The notes under the pieces: generated by a model | Seen by the model: the letters and a program-made list of their open reading frames with translations, nothing else | Told to the model about the DNA's origin: nothing | Database searches by the model: none | In this document: positions 7,813 through 14,927 of the stretch, in pieces | Position numbering within the stretch: the first letter of the stretch is position 1 | Layout: the number at the start of each line of letters is the position of its first letter | From: Saprospirales bacterium | GTDB lineage: Bacteria > Bacteroidota > Bacteroidia > Chitinophagales > Saprospiraceae | DNA length: 14,935 nucleotides | Reading direction: 5' to 3' | Assembly (NCBI GenBank): GCA_003448025.1 | Contig: DLXL01000092.1 | Span: 5,243 to 20,177, forward strand | Made by a program: the position numbers and the translations under genes

Positions 7813-8688
7813 ATGAACAGGAAACAATTTCTCCGAAACAGTCTGCTCAGCGCAGGAGCGCTCGCCACAACCGGTGTTGCAAAAGCCGTGATTGACAACA
7901 ACATTGATGAACTTAAACCCCTGGAAATACTTGGTTTCAACCACATTCCTAACACAAAATCCAAACTTATGGCCAATACTGTTTTGCATAAAGCCGAAAC
8001 CCGTGGACATGCCAACCACGGATGGCTTAAATCACATCATACTTTTAGCTTCGCTAATTATTATAATCCCGAGCGTATGCACTTCGGAGTGCTGAGGGTA
8101 TTGAACGACGATACCGTGGAATCAGGCATGGGATTCGGTACACATCCGCACGATAACATGGAGATTATCAGTATTCCATTGGAGGGTGATCTGGAACATA
8201 AAGACAGTATGGGCAATGTAGCCACTATCCGTCAGGGCGATGTACAGGTAATGAGTGCCGGAACAGGAATTTATCACTCAGAATACAATCGGAATAAGGA
8301 TCAACTTGTGAAATTTCTGCAGATCTGGGTGTTTCCAAATAAGCGCAATGTAACCCCTCGTTACGACCAGATTACCTTAAAATCTGCTGAAGAAAAAAAC
8401 AAACTTGTTCAAATCCTTTCGCCAAATGCAGATGATGACGGTGTTTGGATTCATCAGAATGCCTGGTTCCATATGGGTAACCTGGAAGCAGGTTTCCAAA
8501 CACCGTACACCTTTAAAGGAGGCGCCGGAAATGGGGTCTATGTTTTTGTTCTGGATGGTGATGTTACCGTAGAAAATCAATCATTAAACAAAAGGGATGG
8601 TTTTGGCATCTGGAATACTGATAAAATACAAATAAAAGCGAATACCAATGCACGTGTACTGCTCATGGAAGTTCCGATGAGCATCTAA
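7813..8688 (+). CDS. Pirin family protein with an N-terminal export-type leader
   Basis: The 291-residue protein begins at ATG 7813 (MNRKQFLRNSLLSAGALATT). From residue 53 (MANTVLHKAETRGHANHGWL) it matches pirin: a bicupin with the iron ligands His111 and His113 (GTHPHDNME) and His155 and Glu157 (YHSEY), plus a C-terminal cupin (about 205-291). Bacterial pirins act as quercetin-type dioxygenases or redox-responsive partner proteins, usually in the cytosol. The first 52 residues are extra. The opening NRKQFLR plus hydrophobic stretch resembles a Tat signal, with RK instead of RR, or a weak Sec signal. ATG 7969 (residue 53) would give an ordinary 239-residue cytosolic pirin, so two products are possible. 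The gene is bounded by terminators at 7685-7721 and 8734-8765. Confidence 0.9.
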   Translation: MNRKQFLRNSLLSAGALATTGVAKAVIDNNIDELKPLEILGFNHIPNTKSKLMANTVLHKAETRGHANHGWLKSHHTFSFANYYNPERMHFGVLRVLNDDTVESGMGFGTHPHDNMEIISIPLEGDLEHKDSMGNVATIRQGDVQVMSAGTGIYHSEYNRNKDQLVKFLQIWVFPNKRNVTPRYDQITLKSAEEKNKLVQILSPNADDDGVWIHQNAWFHMGNLEAGFQTPYTFKGGAGNGVYVFVLDGDVTVENQSLNKRDGFGIWNTDKIQIKANTNARVLLMEVPMSI

Positions 8689-8733
8689 ATGTGGGTAAAC
8701 ACCCGAACACAAAGGCAGATTTTGCGTTATAAC

Positions 8734-8765
8734 GGGAGATGAGTTTGCCTCGTCTCCCATTTTTT
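8734..8765 (+). terminator. Rho-independent terminator after pirin, overlapping a false upstream ATG
   Basis: GGGAGATGAG (8734-8743) pairs with CTCGTCTCCC (8749-8758), including one G-U pair, around a 5-base loop and followed by six Ts (8760-8765). It begins 45 bases after the pirin stop. An in-frame ATG for the next gene (8739) lies inside the stem, which argues that the nitroreductase really starts at 8784. Confidence 0.82.
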
Positions 8766-8783
8766 AAGCAGGATTTTTCATCC

Positions 8784-9362
8784 ATGATAAAAACAGCAAA
8801 CACCCGGTTACCGGTAATTGATTTGATCAAAAACCGATGGAGTGCCCGGGCTTTCTCGGATCAGCCTCTTTCTGAAGAACAAATATTGACGCTCATAGAA
8901 GCTGCTGCCTGGGCGCCATCGTCAATGAATGAACAACCCTGGCGCTATCGCTATGGGTTGAAAGGCTCCCCTATATTTGAGCAAATGTGGGAATGCCTGC
9001 TTCCAGGCAATCAACCCTGGGCAAAGAATGCTGCCGCCCTGTTACTATGTACGGCAAAAACCAGCTTTTCCCGAAACGGACAGCCCAATTTTTATGCCCT
9101 GCACGATACCGGAATGGCCAATGCGCTCCTCATGTTACAAGCCACTTCCATGAATATATATGGGCACATAATGGCCGGTTTTGACCCTGAAAAATTGCGG
9201 GATACCTTTCAGCTAGGCGAGGATGAAGTGGCTGTTTGCCTGATCGCACTTGGCTACCTCGGCACTCCTGACCAATTGGAAGAACCATTCCGTACCCGGG
9301 AGATTACTCCAAGAAGCCGGATGGCACTTGAATCATTGATCCCTGAAACTCCAGCTTTTTAA
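8784..9362 (+). CDS. Nitroreductase family FMN-dependent oxidoreductase
   Basis: A 192-residue protein typical in length for the nitroreductase fold, which binds FMN and reduces quinones, nitro compounds or other electrophiles with NAD(P)H. Evidence includes the N-terminal NRWSARAFSDQPLS (17-30), where basic residues contact FMN phosphate; APSSMNEQPWRY (44-55), the classic FMN-binding stretch; and a C-terminal region with CLIALGYLG preceding an arginine-rich tail. I chose ATG 8784 over ATG 8739 because the latter falls within the preceding terminator stem, and family alignments start near this point. It leads a tight set with the receiver-like gene (9 bases on) and the YjdI-CDGSH gene. The physiological substrate is not readable from the sequence. 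Confidence 0.88.
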   Translation: MIKTANTRLPVIDLIKNRWSARAFSDQPLSEEQILTLIEAAAWAPSSMNEQPWRYRYGLKGSPIFEQMWECLLPGNQPWAKNAAALLLCTAKTSFSRNGQPNFYALHDTGMANALLMLQATSMNIYGHIMAGFDPEKLRDTFQLGEDEVAVCLIALGYLGTPDQLEEPFRTREITPRSRMALESLIPETPAF

Positions 9363-9371
9363 TACGCTGTT

Positions 9372-9707
9372 ATGAATCCCAAGATCAAGGTACTCGTGGT
9401 AGGAAGGCACCCTGAAATCATGCAAACCGTTCTAAATCTTATCAATAAAACGGAGGACTGGGTGGCAGAGGGGGCGCTGTCTGATGAAACAGCCATTGAA
9501 TTGTACCACCAAAGGCGGTTTGATGTGGTATTGATCGGGGGAGGTGTGGAGGAAGAAAGCGAAGCAAAGTTGCGCGCTATTTTTACCTTTCAAAACCCGC
9601 TCATCCGAATTATACAACACTATGGAGGGGGCAGTGGACTTTTATTTGCAGAAATCAAATCGGCCTTATTAAAACAAGCTGAGGGGAAAAACACCCTGCA
9701 AGATTAA
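9372..9707 (+). CDS. Receiver-like protein lacking the phosphorylation site
   Basis: A 111-residue protein with the alternating strand/helix pattern of a response-regulator receiver domain: strand KVLVVGRHPE (6-15), helix IMQTVLNLINK, strand DVVLIGGGVE (51-60) and a C-terminal helix. The residues needed for phosphotransfer are missing. The usual acidic pair after the first strand is Gly11-Arg12, and the phospho-acceptor aspartate position is Gly56. No signalling output domain is attached. It may be a protein-interaction module or a nucleotide-type binding fold rather than a signalling receiver; its role is unknown. It sits 9 bases after the nitroreductase and 22 bases before the iron-sulfur gene, which strongly suggests one transcript. 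The fold assignment is from pattern only. Confidence 0.7.
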   Translation: MNPKIKVLVVGRHPEIMQTVLNLINKTEDWVAEGALSDETAIELYHQRRFDVVLIGGGVEEESEAKLRAIFTFQNPLIRIIQHYGGGSGLLFAEIKSALLKQAEGKNTLQD

Positions 9708-9729
9708 CCTTTTACCAAACTACCTTCCT

Positions 9730-10158
9730 ATGAGCGAAATTACTAAAAAATATACCAATGGCGAAGTCACTGTAGTTTGGAAGCCCGATCAATGTATTCA
9801 CTCCCGCCTATGCTGGACCCAGTTGGGCGAAGTGTTCAATCCCCGCAACCGGCCTTGGGTGAACATGGAAGCGGCCTCAACAGAAAAAATCATAGATCAG
9901 GTTTCCAAATGCCCAAGTGGCGCGCTGAGCTATTATTTGAATAACACGGAGAATCCTCCGGAAAATATTTCAACAGAAACCAGGATCGAAGTGATCCCAA
10001 ATGGTCCATTACTCGTCTATGGAAACATAAATGTTCAACTCAGGGATGGCGCCAAGGAAAATCGCAGCAAAGTCACGGCTTTTTGTCGCTGCGGTCAGTC
10101 TAAAAACAAGCCCTTCTGCGATGGCAGTCACATTGGCGCCGGTTTTGAAGATGTATAA
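9730..10158 (+). CDS. YjdI-CDGSH fusion iron-sulfur protein
   Basis: A 142-residue protein made of two iron-sulfur modules. Residues 1-72 match the YjdI-type (Fer4_19) mono-cluster domain, with CIHSRLC (Cys22, His24, Cys28) and CPSGAL (Cys61). Residues about 85-142 match the CDGSH family (mitoNEET-like), with CRCGQSKNKPFCDGSH supplying Cys119, Cys121, Cys130 and His134, the 3Cys-1His ligand set of a [2Fe-2S] cluster. CDGSH proteins are redox-active cluster-transfer or sensing proteins. The YjdI role is not well defined. There is no signal peptide, so it is cytosolic. It is the last gene of the nitroreductase trio, and no clear hairpin terminator follows. Confidence 0.92.
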   Translation: MSEITKKYTNGEVTVVWKPDQCIHSRLCWTQLGEVFNPRNRPWVNMEAASTEKIIDQVSKCPSGALSYYLNNTENPPENISTETRIEVIPNGPLLVYGNINVQLRDGAKENRSKVTAFCRCGQSKNKPFCDGSHIGAGFEDV

Positions 10159-10354
10159 TCCAATGCCCCCAGAAGCGAACCCTATCGTTTCAACTCATGG
10201 CAACCCCCGCACTCAATCCTTCTTACACATCAGTAACTGCCATTTGTGAAAATTACCTCCACCTCCCTGGCTAACGTACCCACATAATTTTCTGAAAAAC
10301 AAGATTTTGCAGGCTTTTCATTGAACAAAAAAGCCTGATGCTTATTTTTACCGC
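10159..10354 (+). other. Intergenic region before apaG with a 9-bp inverted repeat
   Basis: This stretch has no convincing gene. CAGGCTTTT (10310-10318) pairs with AAAAGCCTG (10329-10337) across a 10-base loop, ending 17 bases before the apaG start. There is no T-run directly after the stem, although TATTTTTA follows at 10343. It could be a weak terminator for the iron-sulfur operon or a regulatory structure in the apaG leader. Confidence 0.4.
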
Positions 10355-10741
10355 ATGGAAATAGCCGTAACCAATGGCATCACTGTTGCCGTCGATGTAA
10401 TTTATCTCGCTCAGCATTCCGATCCAAAGGAGGATCGGTTCATATTTGCTTATTTTATCCACATAGAAAATGGGAGTCCGTATACCGTGCAACTACTGCG
10501 GAGGCACTGGTATATCCATGATGGAGCTCATCCATTACGTGAAGTTGAAGGGGAAGGTGTGGTAGGTGAACAGCCACTACTGGCACCCGGTGAAACCTAC
10601 GAATACCGATCTTATTGCGAGTTAAAATCAGAGATTGGTAAAATGCGTGGACATTATACCATGATCCGCCAGGAGGATGATGTTTTGTTCGAAGTTGAAA
10701 TTCCTGCCTTCAAACTCATTGAGCCAAGTCTCCTTAACTAG
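10355..10741 (+). CDS. apaG: ApaG domain protein
   Basis: The 128-residue protein matches the compact ApaG (DUF525) family over its full length: an early strand region (TNGITVAVDVIYL), LLRRHWYIHDG (47-57), the glycine-rich signature GEGVVGEQPLLAPGE (66-80), and a C-terminal GKMRGHYTM (95-103). ApaG has an immunoglobulin-like beta-sandwich fold. Enterobacterial mutants show altered cobalt and magnesium handling and diadenosine tetraphosphate effects, but the molecular activity is unsettled. The gene appears to be alone, convergent with the TolC-like gene with only 12 bases between stop codons and no hairpin terminator there. Confidence 0.9.
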   Translation: MEIAVTNGITVAVDVIYLAQHSDPKEDRFIFAYFIHIENGSPYTVQLLRRHWYIHDGAHPLREVEGEGVVGEQPLLAPGETYEYRSYCELKSEIGKMRGHYTMIRQEDDVLFEVEIPAFKLIEPSLLN

Positions 10742-10753
10742 TGGTGAACCAAC

Positions 10754-12103
10754 TTACTTCAAATCCTTTAGCCTGCCTGCGGTTTTCAGCAGTTTTAACA
10801 CGGCAAGTTTATAGCTGAAAAATTGTTGCCAATAATTCGTCTCTGCCTCTGAAAGTGCCGTTTGAGCATTGAGCAGATCTGTCAGTGACGCAACCCCCTC
10901 TTTGTATTGAAGCACGAGCTTGTCCGTAATCTCTCTTGCCAACGCAACATTATCGGTTTGGGTACGTAGCGCTCTCAAACTGGTGGCCAATTGTTCTTTA
11001 GCCTGCCTGAATTCCAAAGCCTTGGCATCGTTTAGCTGGCGATGATCCTCCTCCAGTTTTTGCTCCTCCAATTTATACAGCCAGGCCTTGTTGTGCACCC
11101 GGAATCCATCAAAAATAGGGATTTTCAATCGCACACCAGCCCCGGCTCCACCGTACCAGCGCCTGTCGACATCAAAAAAATTGATGTCCTGCCGGAATCC
11201 CTGAGCAGAAACGACGGCAAATGCGCTTAAACTGGGTAGTGCTTCTGCAATGGTGCTTCTTCGTTGAATTTGCAGCAACTCCCGATGGTTAGCAATTAAC
11301 CGGCTCTCTGTAGTGGTTTTTGGATCCAATGAGAGGCTTTGCCACCTGGCAGAATCAGCAGCAGGCGCATCCATTTCTGCCCCGAGGTCTAGCGTCACAT
11401 CATGGGGTAATCCACATAGAAACAATAGGGTTTGTTGAAGGGCACTGATTCCGGTAAACAGGTTTTGCCGTTGGGTTTCCAGGTTGGTTCTAGCAACCCG
11501 GATCCGCTTCACGTCGGTAGGTACGGCATAACCGTTGTCCAGTTGCAACTGTGCCATACCCTGCAGGGCATCCAATTTACCTAAATTGGCATTGACCGCC
11601 CTGAGGAGTTGTTCGGTTTGTAAGGTTTGATAAAAAACAGTGGCTGTATTGTAAATAACCTCGTCCTCAGAGCGTTCAATCATCAAATCACTTATGCCAC
11701 GGCTGGTTTTAAGTGCCGGAACACTTCTACGAGCCGCTTCATTGATCAGGTTCTGTTGGAGTGTAACCGTGCCAGCCAATTGCCATGGCCTGCCAAATTG
11801 CACCGGGACAAAAGTTCCTGGTGAAAGGTTGACAACCTCCCCCGGCATCAGTTGGGTGGGCAACAGGGGCCAATAATCCATACCAATATTTGCTGTAATT
11901 TGAGGAAAGCCTTCACTTCTGGCTTCCTTCACCTTTCGCTCCAGTATTTGCCGGTCAATTTTGTTCTTTTTCACCTGGGCACTGTTTACCAATGCTAATT
12001 CAAGGCTTTCCCCCAGACTCATTTGCCGAACTGCACCAGGCGTTTGGGCCATTATGCCTGTATACAAAAGGAATGTAAATGCAATTACCGCTGCTAATTT
12101 CAT
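10754..12103 (-). CDS. TolC family outer membrane protein (orphan)
   Basis: A 449-residue protein, the usual length for the family, starting at ATG 12103 with a Sec signal (MKLAAVIAFTFLLYTGIMAQ). I prefer it to an ATG 17 codons upstream because the signal peptide begins here. Two outer-membrane-efflux repeats follow, at roughly residues 28-220 and 230-440. Each has long amphipathic coiled-coil helices and a barrel-forming segment; typical sequences are MSLGESLELALVNSAQVKKN at the first repeat and LVLQYKEGVASLTDLLNAQT in the second. These proteins form trimeric export channels for RND, ABC or MFS pumps, or secretion systems. No membrane-fusion or pump gene is present nearby. It is 94 bases downstream of AMP nucleosidase on the same strand. 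Confidence 0.9.
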   Translation of the reverse strand: MKLAAVIAFTFLLYTGIMAQTPGAVRQMSLGESLELALVNSAQVKKNKIDRQILERKVKEARSEGFPQITANIGMDYWPLLPTQLMPGEVVNLSPGTFVPVQFGRPWQLAGTVTLQQNLINEAARRSVPALKTSRGISDLMIERSEDEVIYNTATVFYQTLQTEQLLRAVNANLGKLDALQGMAQLQLDNGYAVPTDVKRIRVARTNLETQRQNLFTGISALQQTLLFLCGLPHDVTLDLGAEMDAPAADSARWQSLSLDPKTTTESRLIANHRELLQIQRRSTIAEALPSLSAFAVVSAQGFRQDINFFDVDRRWYGGAGAGVRLKIPIFDGFRVHNKAWLYKLEEQKLEEDHRQLNDAKALEFRQAKEQLATSLRALRTQTDNVALAREITDKLVLQYKEGVASLTDLLNAQTALSEAETNYWQQFFSYKLAVLKLLKTAGRLKDLK

Positions 12104-12197
12104 ACTGTTTAATTGACTTGTGGTTTTTTGGACGGGATCATTTGGTGATGGCATAATTCCCTTTCGCCATTAGAAAGTGCTACTACCTGAGGCACTT

Positions 12198-13055
12198 CTA
12201 CATTTCAAATTTCAAATGTTTAACCGTTATACCATGATTCATCAGTTGTTTCAGTGAATCAACACCTATAGCGAGGTGTGCTTTGGCATAATTGGCAGTC
12301 ACTACTTTGTCGCTGGCCTCTGTTTTAATACCCTCATTGGTCATTGGCATATCACTCACCAGCAGAAGTGCGCCTGCCGGCATTTGATTTTTAAAAGCAG
12401 CAACGAAAATCGTGGCCGTCTCCATATCAATCGCAATACAGCGCAAATCACGAAGTTTTTGCTTGAAATCTTCTCTATGCTCCCAAACCCGTTTGTTGGT
12501 GGTGTACACAACACCCGTCCAATAATCCTTTTCATAATCCCTGATGGTGGTAGAGACTGCTTTTTGCAAGGCAAACGCCGGCAATGCAGGTACTTCCGGA
12601 GGAAGATAGTCGTTACTGGTACCTTCTCCACGAATCGCTGCAATAGGAAGTATTAAATCGCCAACCTGGTTTTTGCCGGTTTTTAGCCCACCGCATTTCC
12701 CCAAAAACAACACCGCCTTGGGTTTTATGGCCTCCAGCAAATCTACGATCAACCCCGCATTAGGGCTTCCAATACCAAAATTGATAATTGTAATACCTGC
12801 TGCGGTGGCGGCCTGCATCGGACGATCCAGCCCATAGACATCCACCTGGTGTTTTTCGGCAAAATCCTTTACATAACCCGAAAAATTTACCAGTAAGATG
12901 TATTCCCCGAATTCCGTTAAAGGCATACCTGTATATCGGGGCAACCAGTCTTTGACAATAGCTGCTTTGGACGACTTCTCTATGGCAAAGTTTTCACGCC
13001 AAAGCTCGTCCAGTTCAGATTGGGTAATTTTCCGTGGCGAAGATTCATTATTCAT
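12198..13055 (-). CDS. amn: AMP nucleosidase, short form
   Basis: A 285-residue protein of the purine nucleoside phosphorylase/nucleosidase superfamily, closest to the compact AMP nucleosidase of Bacteroidota. This enzyme hydrolyses AMP to adenine and ribose 5-phosphate in the cytosol. Supporting motifs are NFGIGSPNAG (92-101) and LFLGKCGGLKTGKNQVGDLI (116-135) in the phosphate/ribose site, IDMETATIF (209-217), where Glu212 matches the ribose-binding glutamate, and SDMPM (234-238), where Asp235 matches the base-site acid. The large regulatory N-terminal domain of the E. coli enzyme is absent. It lies 15 bases after the RDD gene, suggesting co-transcription. A general nucleoside phosphorylase is the alternative, but the overall match favours AMP nucleosidase. 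Confidence 0.85.
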   Translation of the reverse strand: MNNESSPRKITQSELDELWRENFAIEKSSKAAIVKDWLPRYTGMPLTEFGEYILLVNFSGYVKDFAEKHQVDVYGLDRPMQAATAAGITIINFGIGSPNAGLIVDLLEAIKPKAVLFLGKCGGLKTGKNQVGDLILPIAAIRGEGTSNDYLPPEVPALPAFALQKAVSTTIRDYEKDYWTGVVYTTNKRVWEHREDFKQKLRDLRCIAIDMETATIFVAAFKNQMPAGALLLVSDMPMTNEGIKTEASDKVVTANYAKAHLAIGVDSLKQLMNHGITVKHLKFEM

Positions 13056-13070
13056 AACACTAAATTGTTT

Positions 13071-13526
13071 TTATCTCTTTTTGTGATCATTGATCACACA
13101 TGTTTTGGAGAGGGTATCATGCCATCCATTATCAAACAGGAAAGAAAATGGCTCAAAAGGAATGAGTCGGCATAAGGAGCGCAGCGCAGCTTTATTCCAA
13201 TCCAGCGGATACCCGTCTTGTGTTACTGCGCGTGTTCGGGTAATGTATTTACCAAGTGTCTTGCCATTTAAGCCTCCTTCCATAAAGGTGTAATAAGCAA
13301 ACATGACAAAGTAAATCAACCCAAACTCCAACACTTCGATTTTTGTGCTTACTTCATCACCTTCCATAAAGAGGCTCTCGAATAAGACCATAGATCCTCC
13401 GGCCAACACACGGGCAATAAAAGCATCGATTAAATAATTCACGAACCGCTTGCCGTTGTCAGCCAAATCCAGGATCTCTGGTTCTTCCGGAGCGTCAAAG
13501 GGTCGGTCAAGAATTTCGTCAGACAT
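13071..13526 (-). CDS. RDD family small membrane protein
   Basis: A 151-residue protein with an acidic N-terminal tail (residues 1-24), then the RDD hallmark RFVNYLIDAFI (27-37) leading into the first helix (about 32-53), a second helix (66-82), a basic cytosolic stretch (GKTLGKYITRTRAVTQDG, 88-105) and the family-typical ending DNGWHDTLSKTCVI. RDD proteins are two- or three-helix inner-membrane proteins; some have been linked to ion exchange, but most have no known function. It is the first gene of a leftward set with AMP nucleosidase (15 bases on) and the TolC-like gene. A TACCTTTG box at 13574-13581 on this strand may be part of its promoter. Confidence 0.85.
   Translation of the reverse strand: MSDEILDRPFDAPEEPEILDLADNGKRFVNYLIDAFIARVLAGGSMVLFESLFMEGDEVSTKIEVLEFGLIYFVMFAYYTFMEGGLNGKTLGKYITRTRAVTQDGYPLDWNKAALRSLCRLIPFEPFSFLFDNGWHDTLSKTCVINDHKKR
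13082..13098 (-). repeat. Perfect 17-bp palindrome at the RDD/amn junction
   Basis: TGTGATCA-T-TGATCACA is an exact 8-bp inverted repeat around one base. It lies in the last codons of the RDD gene and 26 bases upstream of the AMP nucleosidase start. It looks like a dimeric regulator site and resembles the Crp half-site TGTGA/TCACA, but with a 7-base instead of 6-base spacer. It may be chance within coding sequence. Confidence 0.4.
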
Positions 13527-13729
13527 GTCATTCCTGTATTAGAGAAAGCGAAAGTCTGCCAAATCCTGCAATTCAAAGGTAAAATCTTGCATCATGGTAT
13601 GGAGATATTGCAATTTAGGTGCCGCAATCCTACCTTTTACAGCCAAGAACCAACAGATCGTCTAAGCAGATTTTTTTAAATAACAGCACCAATTACCTTG
13701 CCTTGAACTTACCACACTTTTTTTAATAT
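13527..13729. other. Divergent intergenic region between RDD and C1 peptidase genes
   Basis: These 203 bases separate divergent starts and should contain both promoters. On the minus strand TACCTTTG (13574-13581) matches the TAnnTTTG -7 element and would give a leader of about 40 bases for the RDD gene; no well-spaced -33 element is evident. I see no clear promoter for the peptidase and no additional gene. Confidence 0.45.
13574..13581 (-). promoter_or_regulatory. Candidate -7 promoter element for the RDD-amn-tolC set
   Basis: On the minus strand this reads TACCTTTG, an exact fit to the Bacteroidota TAnnTTTG element, 47 bases upstream of the RDD start codon. The matching -33 TTG is not at standard spacing (nearest about 29 bases away), so support is partial. 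Confidence 0.35.
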
Positions 13730-14884
13730 ATGAAAAATTTCAGTTGCGTTGCATGGCTCGTTTTGCTCTGCGCTACCACCATGTTTGGCCAGGATCTGCC
13801 CTTAACCATCCAGGGATATCAATTCACGCCGGTAAAATCAATGGAGGCTATGCCGGTACAAAACCAGTTTAGATCCAGCACCTGCTGGGTGTATTCTACC
13901 AACTCTTTTCTGGAAAGCGAGCTGATCAGAATGGGGAAAAAACCCGTTGATCTGAGTGAAATGTACATTGTGCGCGCCGCATACATCAAAAAAGCAGAAA
14001 ATTACATTCGTCGCCAGGGTGCTGCCGCATTCAGTCAGGGCGCTGAAAACCACGATGTAATGAACCTTGTTCGCGAATATGGCATTGTACCGCACGCGGT
14101 ATACAGCGGCATGCCTGCCGGACAAGACAAACCCGTTCATGGCGAAATGGAGGCTGTATTAAAAGGCATAGTAGAAGCCGTGCACAAAATGCCCGACGGC
14201 AAACTGAGCAAACAATGGCAATCTGCCTTTACCGGTGCTCTGGATGGTTATATGGGCACACCGCCAGCCAATTTTCATTGGGAAGGAAAAACTTACACGC
14301 CACAAACCTACTTCCAAAGCCTGGGCATTAAACCGGATGACTATGTTGCCCTCACCTCTTTCAATCACCACCCATTCTACAAACCTTTTGTGCTGGAAGT
14401 GTCCGACAACTGGTCGAACGGCATGTTTTACAACGTTACTATTGACGAGCTGGTACAGGCTGCCGAGCATGCCGTAACCAATGGCTTTACTATTGCCTGG
14501 GCCACTGATGTAAGCGAAAAAACCTTTTCAGCCAAAGAAGGTCTGGCCATCATACCTGAAAAAGCATGGGATGACCTGTCGCAAGGAGCCCGGGACTCCC
14601 TTTGGAAAGCCCCTGTGAGGGAAAAATGGGTAACACAGGAAGAACGGCAACAGGCATTTGATGAGCTCAGCACTACCGATGATCACGGAATGCACATCAC
14701 TGGCATGGTAGCAGATCAACTTGGCACCAAGTATTTTACCGTAAAAAACTCATGGGGTACGGTAAAAAAAGAAATGGCCGGGTATATATACGTTTCGGAG
14801 GCCTATTTCAGGTATAAGACCATGGCTATTATGGTGCACAAAGAAGCCTTATCTAAAGCATTAAGGCAAAAACTTGGATTGTAG
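13730..14884 (+). CDS. Exported C1-family cysteine peptidase (bleomycin hydrolase/aminopeptidase C-like)
   Basis: A 384-residue protein with a Sec signal peptide (MKNFSCVAWLVLLCATTMFGQ, residues 1-21) followed by a papain-fold peptidase of the C1B type. The catalytic set is complete: oxyanion Gln46 and nucleophile Cys52 in QNQFRSSTCWVYS, His319 in DDHGMHITG, and Asn340 in VKNSWG. The large insertion between the Cys and His regions is typical of bleomycin hydrolase/PepC, which trim peptides from the N-terminus. Classical members are about 450 residues, cytosolic and hexameric; this one is shorter and predicted to be exported. Secreted relatives occur in Bacteroidota and probably process peptides in the periplasm or outside. 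It is a single gene, divergent from the RDD set. Confidence 0.88.
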   Translation: MKNFSCVAWLVLLCATTMFGQDLPLTIQGYQFTPVKSMEAMPVQNQFRSSTCWVYSTNSFLESELIRMGKKPVDLSEMYIVRAAYIKKAENYIRRQGAAAFSQGAENHDVMNLVREYGIVPHAVYSGMPAGQDKPVHGEMEAVLKGIVEAVHKMPDGKLSKQWQSAFTGALDGYMGTPPANFHWEGKTYTPQTYFQSLGIKPDDYVALTSFNHHPFYKPFVLEVSDNWSNGMFYNVTIDELVQAAEHAVTNGFTIAWATDVSEKTFSAKEGLAIIPEKAWDDLSQGARDSLWKAPVREKWVTQEERQQAFDELSTTDDHGMHITGMVADQLGTKYFTVKNSWGTVKKEMAGYIYVSEAYFRYKTMAIMVHKEALSKALRQKLGL

Positions 14885-14909
14885 TTCAAAAAAGCCTGCT
14901 CAAAAACCT

Positions 14910-14927
14910 AGTGGTTCAATAACCGCT
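14910..14927 (+). terminator. Possible terminator hairpin after the C1 peptidase, cut by the window edge
   Basis: AGTGGTT (14910-14916) pairs with AACCGCT (14921-14927), with one G-U pair, around a 4-base loop, 25 bases after the stop. A short CTATCTTT follows before the window ends, so the T-run cannot be judged. Confidence 0.4.

Noticed and set aside
8739..8783. Upstream ATG for the nitroreductase
   Set aside because: It lies within the stem of the pirin terminator; ATG 8784 fits the family length.
10339..10354. TATTTTTA (10343-10350) with TTG 10321 as an apaG promoter
   Set aside because: The last base of the -7 box does not match, and the transcription start would fall at or past the ATG, leaving no leader.
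12276..12656. 126-codon open frame opposite the AMP nucleosidase gene
   Set aside because: It is antisense to conserved coding sequence and has no recognisable protein features.
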